From Pelomonas sp. Root1444 (lineage in GTDB: Bacteria > Pseudomonadota > Gammaproteobacteria > Burkholderiales > Burkholderiaceae_C), in the NCBI RefSeq assembly GCF_001426885.1, contig NZ_LMFP01000003.1, positions 1,299,701-1,363,700 on the forward strand: a DNA stretch of 64,000 bases, read 5' to 3'. The notes under the pieces were generated by a model, which saw nothing but the letters and a program-made list of their open reading frames with translations, was not told the origin of the DNA and made no database searches. Shown here in pieces: positions 43,366-51,349 of this stretch. The translations under genes were made by a program, and so were the position numbers. Numbering within the stretch: position 1 is the stretch's first letter; each line of letters starts with the position of its first letter.

Positions 43366-44619
43366 ATGTCTGCCTTCCAAAACTTCAAGCGCGCCGGCCA
43401 CTGGCCCACCCTGCTGGCCGCGTTCCTGTATTTCGACTTCTGCTTCGCGATCTGGGTGTTGAACGGCGCGATGGCGCCCTTCATCAGCGAGGCCTTCGCA
43501 CTGACGCCGGCGCAGAAGGGCTTCATGATCTCGGTGCCCATCCTGGCCGGCGCGCTGATGCGCTTCCCGCTGGGCGTGCTGGCCCAATACATCGGCCGCA
43601 AGAACGCGGCCATGGTCGAGATGGGCCTGATCGTCGCGGCGCTGGCGTTCGGCTTCCTGTTCGTGAAGAGCTACGACTCGGTGCTCGCGATGGGCGTGCT
43701 GCTGGGCATCGCCGGCGCCAGCTTCGGCGTGGCGCTGAGCCTGGGTTCGGGCTGGTATCCGCCCAAGTACAAGGGCCTGGCCATGGGCATCGCCGGCGCG
43801 GGCAACTCGGGCACGGTGCTGGCGGTGCTGTTCGCGCCGCCGCTGGCCACGAAGTTCGGCTGGCAGGCCGTCTACGGCCTGGCCGCGCTGACGATGATGC
43901 TGCCCATGGCCGTCATGTGGATCGCCGCCAAGGAACCGCCGGACCGCGAGCACCAGAGCCTGCGCGAGCACGTGAGCTGCCTGTTCGAGAAGGACGGCTG
44001 GGCCTTCAGCCTGATCTACATCGTCAGCTTCGGCGGCTTCATCGGCCTGGCGAGCTTCCTGCCCACCTACTTCTACGACCAGTTCAAGGTCACCAAGATC
44101 GAGGCCGGGCAGTTGACGATGCTGGCCACGCTGATGGGCTCGGCCGTGCGCATCGCCGGCGGCGCCGTGTCGGACCGCATCGGCGGCGTCAACACGTTGA
44201 CGGGCGTGCTGGTGCTGGTGGCGGGCTCGCTGCTGGCCTGCGGCATGGCGGGCCAGTCGCTGGTGATCACGACGCTGCTGTTCATGCTGTGCTTCGCGGC
44301 CTTCGGAGCCGGCAACGGCGCGCTGTTCCAACTGGTGCCGCTGCGCTGGCCGGTGACGACGGCCGTGGCCGGCTCGATGATCGGCGAGGTGGGCGCCCTC
44401 GGCGGCGGCTTCCTGCCCAATGCCATGGGCCAGAGCAAGCAGCTCACGGGCACGTATTTCTGGGGCTTCGTCGCGTTTGCGGTGTTGGCCGTGGCCATGC
44501 TGGTGATGCTGCGCGTGGTGCAGATCCGCTGGACGCGCACCTGGGCCGAGAAGGGTGGCCGCGCCCGCCCCGCTGCAGCCGATGCGATCCAGGACCCCGT
44601 GACCTACCAACGCGCCTGA
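43366..44619 (+). CDS. narK: NarK-type nitrate/nitrite transporter (first copy)
   Basis: 417 residues from ATG 43366. Major facilitator with about 12 membrane helices. Nitrate signature regions GIAGASFGVALSLGSGWYPP and GAGNGALFQLVPLRWP are present. Opening sequence WVLNGAMAPFISEAFALTP and the PPDREHQSL loop fit the NarK1/NasA subfamily. It imports nitrate or exchanges it for nitrite across the inner membrane. Closely similar to the next gene; the two are a tandem pair, each with its own sigma-54 promoter and hairpin leader. Confidence 0.92.
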   Translation: MSAFQNFKRAGHWPTLLAAFLYFDFCFAIWVLNGAMAPFISEAFALTPAQKGFMISVPILAGALMRFPLGVLAQYIGRKNAAMVEMGLIVAALAFGFLFVKSYDSVLAMGVLLGIAGASFGVALSLGSGWYPPKYKGLAMGIAGAGNSGTVLAVLFAPPLATKFGWQAVYGLAALTMMLPMAVMWIAAKEPPDREHQSLREHVSCLFEKDGWAFSLIYIVSFGGFIGLASFLPTYFYDQFKVTKIEAGQLTMLATLMGSAVRIAGGAVSDRIGGVNTLTGVLVLVAGSLLACGMAGQSLVITTLLFMLCFAAFGAGNGALFQLVPLRWPVTTAVAGSMIGEVGALGGGFLPNAMGQSKQLTGTYFWGFVAFAVLAVAMLVMLRVVQIRWTRTWAEKGGRARPAAADAIQDPVTYQRA

Positions 44620-44684
44620 TCCGCGTGCATCAGCCGCGCCAAGGCGGTGCGGCCGATCGGACTCGGCACCGCACGCCAATTCAT

Positions 44685-44701
44685 GCGCCCCAAAACGGCG
44701 C
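44685..44701. promoter_or_regulatory. Palindrome GCGCC-CCAAAAC-GGCGC upstream of narK2
   Basis: Identical to the 17-mer at 43187-43203 and about 64 nt upstream of the predicted narK2 start, whereas the surrounding promoter sequences differ in many places. Confidence 0.55.
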
Positions 44702-44730
44702 AGGAATTGGCTTTCAATGCGCCTGAAAGC

Positions 44731-44746
44731 GGGCACGAGGCTTGCA
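44731..44746 (+). promoter_or_regulatory. Sigma-54 type element of narK2
   Basis: GGGCACG-AGGC-TTGCA; GG at 44732-44733 and GC at 44744-44745, spacing 10, one mismatch from consensus. Predicted start near 44757. Confidence 0.7.
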
Positions 44747-44761
44747 AAGATGGGGCGTGGT

Positions 44762-44779
44762 GCCTGCAATGGTGCGGGC
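44762..44779 (+). promoter_or_regulatory. ANTAR-type hexaloop hairpin in the narK2 leader
   Basis: 6-bp stem GCCTGC / GCGGGC (one G-U) closing the hexaloop AATGGT. It sits about 5 nt after the predicted start, like the narK1 copy. The stem keeps pairing through a compensating G-U change relative to narK1. Confidence 0.65.
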
Positions 44780-44862
44780 CGCCTTCCTGCCGCGACGTCC
44801 GAGCCGCCCTGGCGCACGTTCGTGGGGCCTCGGGCGTCCGACCAGCCCGATCGAACCCCGAA

Positions 44863-46119
44863 ATGTCCGCTTTCCAGAACTTCAAAAACGCCGGCCACAG
44901 CCCCACGCTGTTCGCCGCCTTCCTGTACTTCGCGTTTTCCTGCTGCATCTGGGTGCTCAACGGCGCGCTGGCGCCCTTCATCAGCGAGGCCTACAACCTC
45001 ACGCCGGCCCAGAAGGGGCTGATGCTGTCGGTGCCCATCATGGCCGGCGCGCTGATGCGCTTCCCGCTGGGCATCCTGTCGCAATACATCGGCCGCAAGA
45101 ACGCGACGCTGGTGGAGATGGTCATGATCGCCGTGGCCATGCTGTACGGCTACTTCAAGGTCGACAGCTACGACAACCTGCTGGCCATGGGCGTGCTGCT
45201 GGGCATCGCCGGCGCCAGCTTCGGCGTGGCGCTGAGCCTGGGCTCGGGCTGGTACCCGCCGCAGTACAAGGGCCTGGCGATGGGCCTGGTGGGTGCCGGC
45301 AACGTGGGCACGGCGGTGTCGGTGCTGATCGCCCCGCCGCTGGCCCAGGCCTATGGCTGGCAGACGGTCTACGCCATCGCGGCCTGCGCCATCCTGCTGC
45401 CCATGATCGTCATGATCGTGTTCGCCAAGGAGCCGCCCGACGTCGACAGCCACGCCTCGCTGCGCGATCACGCGGCCTGCCTGTTCGAGAAGGACGGCTG
45501 GGCCTTCAGCCTGATCTACGGTGTGACCTTCGGCGGCTTCATCGGCCTCACGACCTTCCTGCCGACCTACTACCACGACCAGTTCGGCGTCTCCAAGGTG
45601 CAGGCCGGCCAGCTGACGATGCTGGCGGCCTTCATGGGCGCGGCAGTGCGCATCGTCGGCGGTTGGCTGTCGGACCGCTGGGGCGGCGTCAACATGCTGA
45701 CCGTGGTGCTGGTGGTCGTCACCGGCGCGCTGGTGGCCGTGGGCATGGCCGGCGGCTCGCTGGTGCTGACCACGCTGCTGCTCATCGTCTGCTTCGCAGC
45801 ACTGGGCGCCGGCAACGGCGCGCTGTTCCAGCTGGTGCCGCTGCGCTGGCCCGCGGCCACGGCCGTGGCCGGCTCCATGATCGGCGAGGTCGGCGCCCTG
45901 GGTGGTGGCCTGGTGCCCAACCTGATGGGCCTGTCCAAGCAGTACGCCGGCACCTACCTGTGGGGCTTCGTGATCTTCGCGATGCTGGCGATGGTGATGC
46001 TGGGCGTCATGCGCGTCATGCAGATCCGCTGGACCCGAACCTGGGCCGAGAAGGGCGGCCGCGCGCGGCACGCGCCGGCCAGCGCCGACGCGGAGCCGGT
46101 GCACTACCAGCGCAGCTGA
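44863..46119 (+). CDS. narK: NarK-type nitrate/nitrite transporter (second copy)
   Basis: 418 residues from ATG 44863. Same 12-helix major facilitator layout as narK1, with GIAGASFGVALSLGSGWYPP and ALFQLVPLRWPAATAVAGSM. N-terminus MSAFQNFKNAGHSPTL is nearly the same as that of the first copy. The tandem pair probably has different nitrate import and nitrite exchange roles. Followed by a strong hairpin between this gene and the convergent kinase gene. Confidence 0.92.
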   Translation: MSAFQNFKNAGHSPTLFAAFLYFAFSCCIWVLNGALAPFISEAYNLTPAQKGLMLSVPIMAGALMRFPLGILSQYIGRKNATLVEMVMIAVAMLYGYFKVDSYDNLLAMGVLLGIAGASFGVALSLGSGWYPPQYKGLAMGLVGAGNVGTAVSVLIAPPLAQAYGWQTVYAIAACAILLPMIVMIVFAKEPPDVDSHASLRDHAACLFEKDGWAFSLIYGVTFGGFIGLTTFLPTYYHDQFGVSKVQAGQLTMLAAFMGAAVRIVGGWLSDRWGGVNMLTVVLVVVTGALVAVGMAGGSLVLTTLLLIVCFAALGAGNGALFQLVPLRWPAATAVAGSMIGEVGALGGGLVPNLMGLSKQYAGTYLWGFVIFAMLAMVMLGVMRVMQIRWTRTWAEKGGRARHAPASADAEPVHYQRS

Positions 46120-46134
46120 ACCGCTTCACGCCAC

Positions 46135-46168
46135 CGACAACGGCCTGCCTGACAGGCCGTTGTCGTTT
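46135..46168. terminator. Strong bidirectional terminator
   Basis: Perfect 13-bp stem CGACAACGGCCTG / CAGGCCGTTGTCG, loop CCTGA, then TTT. It lies in the 48-bp gap between narK2 and the convergent PP2C-kinase gene. Confidence 0.8.
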
Positions 46169-47916
46169 CAGCGGGGCAGGAACAACAGCCAGCCGACGAG
46201 AAGGAAGTTCAGCAGCGCCGAGATGCCGAACGCGATCTGCCACGTCAACGCCGCGTCGCGCGGCGGGCGCGACGACTTGACCGAGGTGGGCTGGTCGCGC
46301 GCCGCCAGGCGCTCCAGCGCCAGCAGCAGTTCGTCGGCCGTCTCGAAACGCAGCCTGGCCTCGCGCGCGATGGCGCGCATGACGAGACGGTCGAGCGGCA
46401 TCGGCACACTGGGCTGCAGCCGGCTGACGCTGGCGGGCTCGCGGCGATAACGCGCCAACTGGTAGGGCTCGATCTCGCCATACGGCAGGCGGCGGGTCAG
46501 CGCCTGGTACAGCGTCACGCCCAGCGCGAACAGGTCGGAACCCGCATCCGCCGGTTGTGGCGGGTCCTGCCATTGCTCGGGGTTGATGTAGCTCGGCGTG
46601 CCGGCGTGCAGCTCCCGCATCGCCGCCGGCGCACGCGGGCTCAGCGCCACGCCCAGGTCCAGCACGCGCCACTGGCCGTCGTCGCCCAGGTGCAGGTTGG
46701 CCGGCTTGATGTCGCGGTGAATGACCCCCGCGGCATGCAGCAGGCTCAGCGACCGCGCGACCGAGCTGGCCATGGCCAGCGCCTGCGCGCTGTCCAGCGG
46801 GCCCTTGGCCAGCAGCTGCTCCAGCGTCTGGCCGCCATGCCAGTCGAACACCGCATAGAAGTGGCTCGCGCCATCGGCCGGCGCGTGCACGCGCACGAAG
46901 CCGCTCTCGCCACCGCGGCGGCGGTGGCGCGGCGCCTCGGCCAGGCGCAGGCCCAGCCAGATCTCGTGCGCCAGCATGGCCCGCTCCTCGGGGTCGTCGG
47001 CGCGGCCGGGGCGCAGCATCTTCAGCGCGACCAGGCGGCCGGACGCGACCTCGCGCGCCTGCAGCAGCCGGTGCACGCCGTTGTCGGCCACCAGCGCGGT
47101 GATCTGGTAGCCGTCCAGCGTGGCGCCCACGCCCAGCGGGCCGGGGCTGGGCAGCGTGCGGCCTAGCGCCGCAAGGTCGGCGAGGCCGGGGTCGGCCAGG
47201 TCCTTGATGTCCAGCACCAGCGCGGTCGCGTTGTCATGGCTGCCGGCGGCCAGCGCGGCGGCGGTCAGCGCGTCGGCCGCGGCCTGGGCGCCGGGCGTCG
47301 TGCGCAGCAGCTCGCCGATCTGGCGGGCCGACAGGCTGCCGTGCACGCCGTCGCTGGTCAGCAGCAGGCGGTCGCCGACCTTGAGCTCGCCGGCGCTGTG
47401 GTCCAGGCGCAGCGCGTCGTCCAGGCCCAAAGCGCGCGTGAGGCCGGCGAAGTCGCGGCGCTCCATGCGGTGGTCCTGCGTCAGCAGCAGGCACTGGCCG
47501 TCGCGCAGCAGCCAGCCGCGGCTGTCGCCCACGTGGGCCAGCGCGTAGCGGCGGCCGCGCAACGCGACGGCGGTCAGCGTGGTCAGTGCCTCGCGCGGCT
47601 GGCCGTCGGGGCCGGGGCGGCGGTTGTGCGACGCCAGCCAGGCGTTCTGGTGGCCCAGCAGGCGGTCCAGCGCGACGCTGGTGTCCCAGTCCGAAGGCAC
47701 GCCGTGGAAGTCGCGCAACAGGCTCATGACGGAGGTCTGCGCCGCCATCAAGCCGTCGCCATTGCCGCCCTCGGCACCGCTGACGCCGTCGGCCAGCGCT
47801 GCGACCCAGCCGCGCTCCGCTTCATGGGCCGCGGGTGCCTGCACGCCCGCGAAATCTTCATTGCGGGCGCGTTTGCCTTGCAGGCTGGACAGGCCGGTGT
47901 CGAGTTCGAAGCGCAT
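46168..47916 (-). CDS. PP2C phosphatase-Ser/Thr protein kinase fusion
   Basis: 582 residues from ATG 47916 (MRFELDTGLSSLQGKRARNE). N-terminal PP2C domain (about 1-245) with NEDFAG, ALADGVSGAEGGNGDG, AHVGDSRGWLL and LLLTSDGVHG plus SHDNATALVL. Then an Hanks-type kinase domain (about 265-545): VALKML, GVIHRDIKPANLHL, VLDLGVAL, GTPSYINPEQW. A single C-terminal membrane helix (FGISALLNFLLVGWLLFL) anchors it facing the cytoplasm. Such fusions occur beside nitrate assimilation genes in other Burkholderiales; the target here is unknown. DLG replaces the usual DFG. Confidence 0.87.
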   Translation of the reverse strand: MRFELDTGLSSLQGKRARNEDFAGVQAPAAHEAERGWVAALADGVSGAEGGNGDGLMAAQTSVMSLLRDFHGVPSDWDTSVALDRLLGHQNAWLASHNRRPGPDGQPREALTTLTAVALRGRRYALAHVGDSRGWLLRDGQCLLLTQDHRMERRDFAGLTRALGLDDALRLDHSAGELKVGDRLLLTSDGVHGSLSARQIGELLRTTPGAQAAADALTAAALAAGSHDNATALVLDIKDLADPGLADLAALGRTLPSPGPLGVGATLDGYQITALVADNGVHRLLQAREVASGRLVALKMLRPGRADDPEERAMLAHEIWLGLRLAEAPRHRRRGGESGFVRVHAPADGASHFYAVFDWHGGQTLEQLLAKGPLDSAQALAMASSVARSLSLLHAAGVIHRDIKPANLHLGDDGQWRVLDLGVALSPRAPAAMRELHAGTPSYINPEQWQDPPQPADAGSDLFALGVTLYQALTRRLPYGEIEPYQLARYRREPASVSRLQPSVPMPLDRLVMRAIAREARLRFETADELLLALERLAARDQPTSVKSSRPPRDAALTWQIAFGISALLNFLLVGWLLFLPR

Positions 47917-48155
47917 GGAGGTGACTTTATGTAGTTCGCATTTCGGGCCGAGCGCCGGGCCGCAAGCCGGCCCGTCTGGCGATGTGCGAGCAGCGCGGTC
48001 CCAGGTCAGGTCCGCCCGCGTACAGCGGTGCGGAACTGGAGGAGGGGCACCATTTTCGGGATGAGTGCACCCGCACCGGGCGTCTCTGCTGCTTCGGCGT
48101 GGGGCGCTGCCGGCCGTTAACCACGGTGCAGCTTGAAAAAGGCCAGCCTCATCGC

Positions 48156-48171
48156 TGGCACATGCCTTGCA
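48156..48171 (+). promoter_or_regulatory. Sigma-54 type element of the pilJ-like/nitrate reductase operon
   Basis: TGGCACA-TGCC-TTGCA; GG at 48157-48158 and GC at 48169-48170, spacing 10, one mismatch. The predicted start near 48182 leaves only about 12 nt before the ATG at 48194, so no leader hairpin fits here. The rest of the 277-bp gap (47917-48193) contains nothing I can name; a GCCAGC/GCTGGC hairpin at 48142-48159 overlaps the -24 element. Confidence 0.7.
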
Positions 48172-48193
48172 AAGCAAAGGGCAGACCAGCTGT

Positions 48194-49039
48194 ATGAAAA
48201 CGAGATTCGGTATGGAGAAGATGGCGCGAGAGCAGGCAGGCGACCGCAGCAGCAGCGGCCTGGTGCGCAACCTGCATCGCCGTGCCGTACTCGCCCTCGG
48301 CGCAGGCCTGACGCTGCCCGCGCAGGCCCGCATCCAGGAGCTGGGCGAGGCCATTGACCAGGCCGGCGCGCAGCGCATGCTGAGCCAGCGCATGGGCAAG
48401 GCCTGGCTCGCGCAGCTGCGCCCCGAGCTGAGCGCGCGTGCGCGCCAGGTGCTGCAGCTCAGCGAGGCGCGTTTCGAGCGGCAGCTGGAGCTGCTGCTGA
48501 GCTTCGCGCCCACGCCCGAGATCGGCGGCAGTTTCCGTGCGCTGCAGCACCGCTTCCTGGACTACCGTGCGCTGCTGCACCGCGCACCGCGCCGCGAGGA
48601 CCTGGACGAACTGCTGCGCCGCTCGGGCGAGGTGCTGAGCTTGGCGCACGTCGCCACCGGCCAGCTGCAGGAGCGCTCACGCGTGGGCACGGCCTGGCTG
48701 GTCAACCTGTCGGGCCGCCAGCGCATGCTGTCGCAACGCCTGGCGCTGTACTTCCTGGCGGGCCAGCAGGGCGCGCGGCCGGCGCAGGTGCAAAGCGAGA
48801 TTGCCAAGGCGAGCGCCGAGTTCAAGACCGCCATGCAGACGCTCACGCAGGCCCCGGAGGCGACGCCGGCGATCCGCGACAACCTGGAGCTGGCCCGCAA
48901 CCAGTGGGTCTTCCTGCAGGCCGCGCTGGGCGGCGAGAGCCAGGGCCCGCAGGCCGCCAACGATGTGTTCGTGGCCAGCGAGAACCTGCTGGCCGTGATG
49001 GAAACCGTGACCGGGCAGTTCGCCCGGCAGCTGGGCTGA
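48194..49039 (+). CDS. Periplasmic PilJ/NarX-like nitrate-sensor-type protein
   Basis: 281 residues from ATG 48194 (ATG 48212 also possible). N-terminal export signal (HRRAVLALGAGLTLPAQA), then two PilJ-type modules, each marked by an AGAQRMLSQR or GRQRMLSQR motif (about residues 58-68 and 183-193). The motif resembles the nitrate-binding P-box of NarX/NarQ-like sensors. There is no kinase, ANTAR or methyl-accepting output, so it may bind nitrate in the periplasm and interact with a partner. First gene of the nitrate reductase operon. Confidence 0.77.
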   Translation: MKTRFGMEKMAREQAGDRSSSGLVRNLHRRAVLALGAGLTLPAQARIQELGEAIDQAGAQRMLSQRMGKAWLAQLRPELSARARQVLQLSEARFERQLELLLSFAPTPEIGGSFRALQHRFLDYRALLHRAPRREDLDELLRRSGEVLSLAHVATGQLQERSRVGTAWLVNLSGRQRMLSQRLALYFLAGQQGARPAQVQSEIAKASAEFKTAMQTLTQAPEATPAIRDNLELARNQWVFLQAALGGESQGPQAANDVFVASENLLAVMETVTGQFARQLG

Positions 49040-49085
49040 GCCCCGCCGCGCACCGCGCACCACAACTTCAAAGACAGACGCCGCC

Positions 49086-51332
49086 ATGCTTTTCGGTCGC
49101 AAGAAACGCAAGCCCATCGCCATCCCGGTCAAGGCCGTGAAGGAATGGAAGTACACCACCTGCAACTATTGCTCGACCGGCTGCGCGATCGAGATCGGCC
49201 TGGGCGACGACGGCCAGGTGGTCACCAGCCGCGGCCACGCCGGCGCGGATGTGAACCGCGGCAAGCTGTGCATCAAGGGCCTGCTGGAGGCCGAGCTGTT
49301 CACTTCTCCCGGCCGCGGCAAGGTGCCGTTGATGCGCGAGAAGGCCCACCTGCCCTTCGAGCCCACGACGTGGGATGCGGCGCTGGACAAGACCGCCGCG
49401 AAGATCAAGGAGATCCAGGCCAAGTACGGGCGCGATTCGTTCGCGGTCGTCTCCACGGGCCAGCTGCTGACGGAAGAGTTCTACACGCTGGGCAAGCTGG
49501 TGCGCGGCCAGATCGGCACCAACAACTACGACGGCAACACCACGCTGTGCATGGCCTCGGCGGTGTCGGGCTACAAGCGCAGCTTCGGCAGCGACGGCCC
49601 GCCGGGCTGCTACGACGACTTCGAGCACACCCACTGCCTGATGGCCTTCGGCTCCAACCTGCCGGAGCAGCACCCCATCATCTACTGGCGGCTGAAGGAA
49701 GCGCTGGAGAAGCGCAAGTTCCCCATCATCGTCATCGACCCGCGCGTGACGATGCTGGCCCAGTTCGCCGACATCCACCTGCCGCTCACACCTGGCACGG
49801 ACACGGTGCTCATCAATTCGATGATGCACGTGATCCTGAAGGAAGGCTTGGAGGACAAGGCCTACATCGAGGCCCACACCAACGGCATCGAGGAGCTGCG
49901 CGAGCTGCTCAAGGACTACGACCCCAAGACGGCCCAGCATGTCTGCGGCATCGACGAGGACCGCATCCGCACCGTGGCGCGCCTGTACGCCAAGGCGCCG
50001 GCGGCGATGAGCATCTGGACCATGGGCATCAACCAGAGCACGCACGGCTCGGACGGCGTGGTCTGCATCAACAACCTCAACCTCATCACCGGCAACATCG
50101 GCCGCCCGGGCGGTACCAGCCTGTCCATCACCGGCCAGTGCAATGCGATGGGCACGCGCGAGTGGTCGTCCTGCTCGGGCCTGCCAGGCTATCGCCTGCT
50201 GGAGAAGGAGAAGGACCGCAAGACGGTGGCGGACTTCTGGGGCATCGACGAGAGCTTCTTCCCGCCCGCGCGCGGCATGGCGCAGACCGACATCTTCCCG
50301 GCCATCGAGACCGGCGAGATCAAGGGCCTGTGGCTGGTGGCCACCAACCCCATGACCTCCATGCCCAACCAGCCGCGCATCCGCAAGGCGATGGAGAAGC
50401 TGGAGTTCCTGGTGGTGCAGGACGTCTACGAAGACGTCGAGACCAACCAGCACTCGCACGTCTACCTGCCCGCCGCCGTGTGGGCCGAGAAGGAAGGCTG
50501 TCACACGAACACCGAGCGCCGCGTGAACCTGACGCGCAACGTGCTCAAGCCCTACGCGGACTCGAAGCCGGACTTCTGGATCTTCAACGAGATGGCGAAG
50601 CGCTTCCAGGACCGCAACGTCATCCACTTCCCGGCGACGGCCGAGGGCGCCTTCAACGAGATGCGCGAGCTGTCCAAGGGCGAGGGCCGCACGCTGGACA
50701 TCTCGGGCATGAGCTATGACCGCATCGAGGCAGCGCGCGGCATCCAGTGGCCGTACAGCGAAGCGCAGGCAGCCCAGGACGCGGCGCGCGTCGGCGAGGC
50801 CGAGGGCTTCGACATGCTGCAGCGCAAGGACTTCCTCGGCAACCCGCGCCTCTACAGCGACGGCAAGTTCCAGACGCCCGACGGCCGCGCCAAGCTGATC
50901 CCGGTGCGCTTCGTCAACAACAACGAATGCCCGGACGGCGAGTACCCGTTCTGGCTGAACTCGGGCCGCGTGGTGGAGCATTTCCACACCCGCACCCGTA
51001 CCGGCAAGATCGGCAACTGCAACAAGTTCAGCCCGACGCCGTACATGGAGATGAACCCGGACGCGGCGGCCGAGCTGGGCATCCAGCACCAGAGCTATGT
51101 GCGCGTCATCAGCCGCCGCGGCGATGCGGTGGTGATGGTGCAGCTGACGCAGCGCGTCGGTCGCAACATGGTGTTCATCCCCTTCCACTTCCATGACTGC
51201 GTGAACCGCCTGACGCTGGGCCTGCTGGACCCGTATTCGCGCCAGCCCGCCTTCAAGCAGAACGCCTGTCGCATCGAGCACATCGACCAGCAGGAAGCCG
51301 CGCGCCTGAACCTTGAGCGCCGCGCGTTCTAA
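49086..51332 (+). CDS. nasA: Cytoplasmic Nas/Nap-type nitrate reductase catalytic subunit
   Basis: 748 residues. 4Fe-4S ligands Cys26, Cys29, Cys33 and Cys62 (CNYCSTGC, GKLCIKG); molybdenum ligand Cys155 in NTTLCMASAVSGYKR, as in NapA/NasA/NarB. Other landmarks: MAFGSNLPEQHPIIYWRL, IIVIDPRVTMLA, LNLITGNIGRPGGTSLSITG. There is no Tat signal, so it faces the cytoplasm. It lacks the C-terminal ferredoxin-like domain of many NasA proteins. It reduces nitrate to nitrite; electrons probably come through the fused DmsBC protein encoded next. Confidence 0.87.
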   Translation: MLFGRKKRKPIAIPVKAVKEWKYTTCNYCSTGCAIEIGLGDDGQVVTSRGHAGADVNRGKLCIKGLLEAELFTSPGRGKVPLMREKAHLPFEPTTWDAALDKTAAKIKEIQAKYGRDSFAVVSTGQLLTEEFYTLGKLVRGQIGTNNYDGNTTLCMASAVSGYKRSFGSDGPPGCYDDFEHTHCLMAFGSNLPEQHPIIYWRLKEALEKRKFPIIVIDPRVTMLAQFADIHLPLTPGTDTVLINSMMHVILKEGLEDKAYIEAHTNGIEELRELLKDYDPKTAQHVCGIDEDRIRTVARLYAKAPAAMSIWTMGINQSTHGSDGVVCINNLNLITGNIGRPGGTSLSITGQCNAMGTREWSSCSGLPGYRLLEKEKDRKTVADFWGIDESFFPPARGMAQTDIFPAIETGEIKGLWLVATNPMTSMPNQPRIRKAMEKLEFLVVQDVYEDVETNQHSHVYLPAAVWAEKEGCHTNTERRVNLTRNVLKPYADSKPDFWIFNEMAKRFQDRNVIHFPATAEGAFNEMRELSKGEGRTLDISGMSYDRIEAARGIQWPYSEAQAAQDAARVGEAEGFDMLQRKDFLGNPRLYSDGKFQTPDGRAKLIPVRFVNNNECPDGEYPFWLNSGRVVEHFHTRTRTGKIGNCNKFSPTPYMEMNPDAAAELGIQHQSYVRVISRRGDAVVMVQLTQRVGRNMVFIPFHFHDCVNRLTLGLLDPYSRQPAFKQNACRIEHIDQQEAARLNLERRAF

Positions 51333-51349
51333 ACCGACCGGTGAACCCC

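Noticed and set aside
44780-44830. A second A1/G4 hexaloop in the narK1 and narK2 leaders
   Set aside because: I could not find one with a paired stem; only a loosely conserved TTC...CGT(T/C)CGA stretch is shared.
43174-46104. Upstream extension of the ANTAR-PilJ frame for another 977 codons on the minus strand
   Set aside because: It runs antisense through narK1 and narK2, has shadow-frame composition, and the gene has a good start at 43173.
48060-48130. NtrC-type sites (TGCACC and GGTGCA halves) upstream of the pilJ-nasA operon
   Set aside because: The halves are about 55 nt apart and do not form the usual 17-bp dyad; too weak to list.
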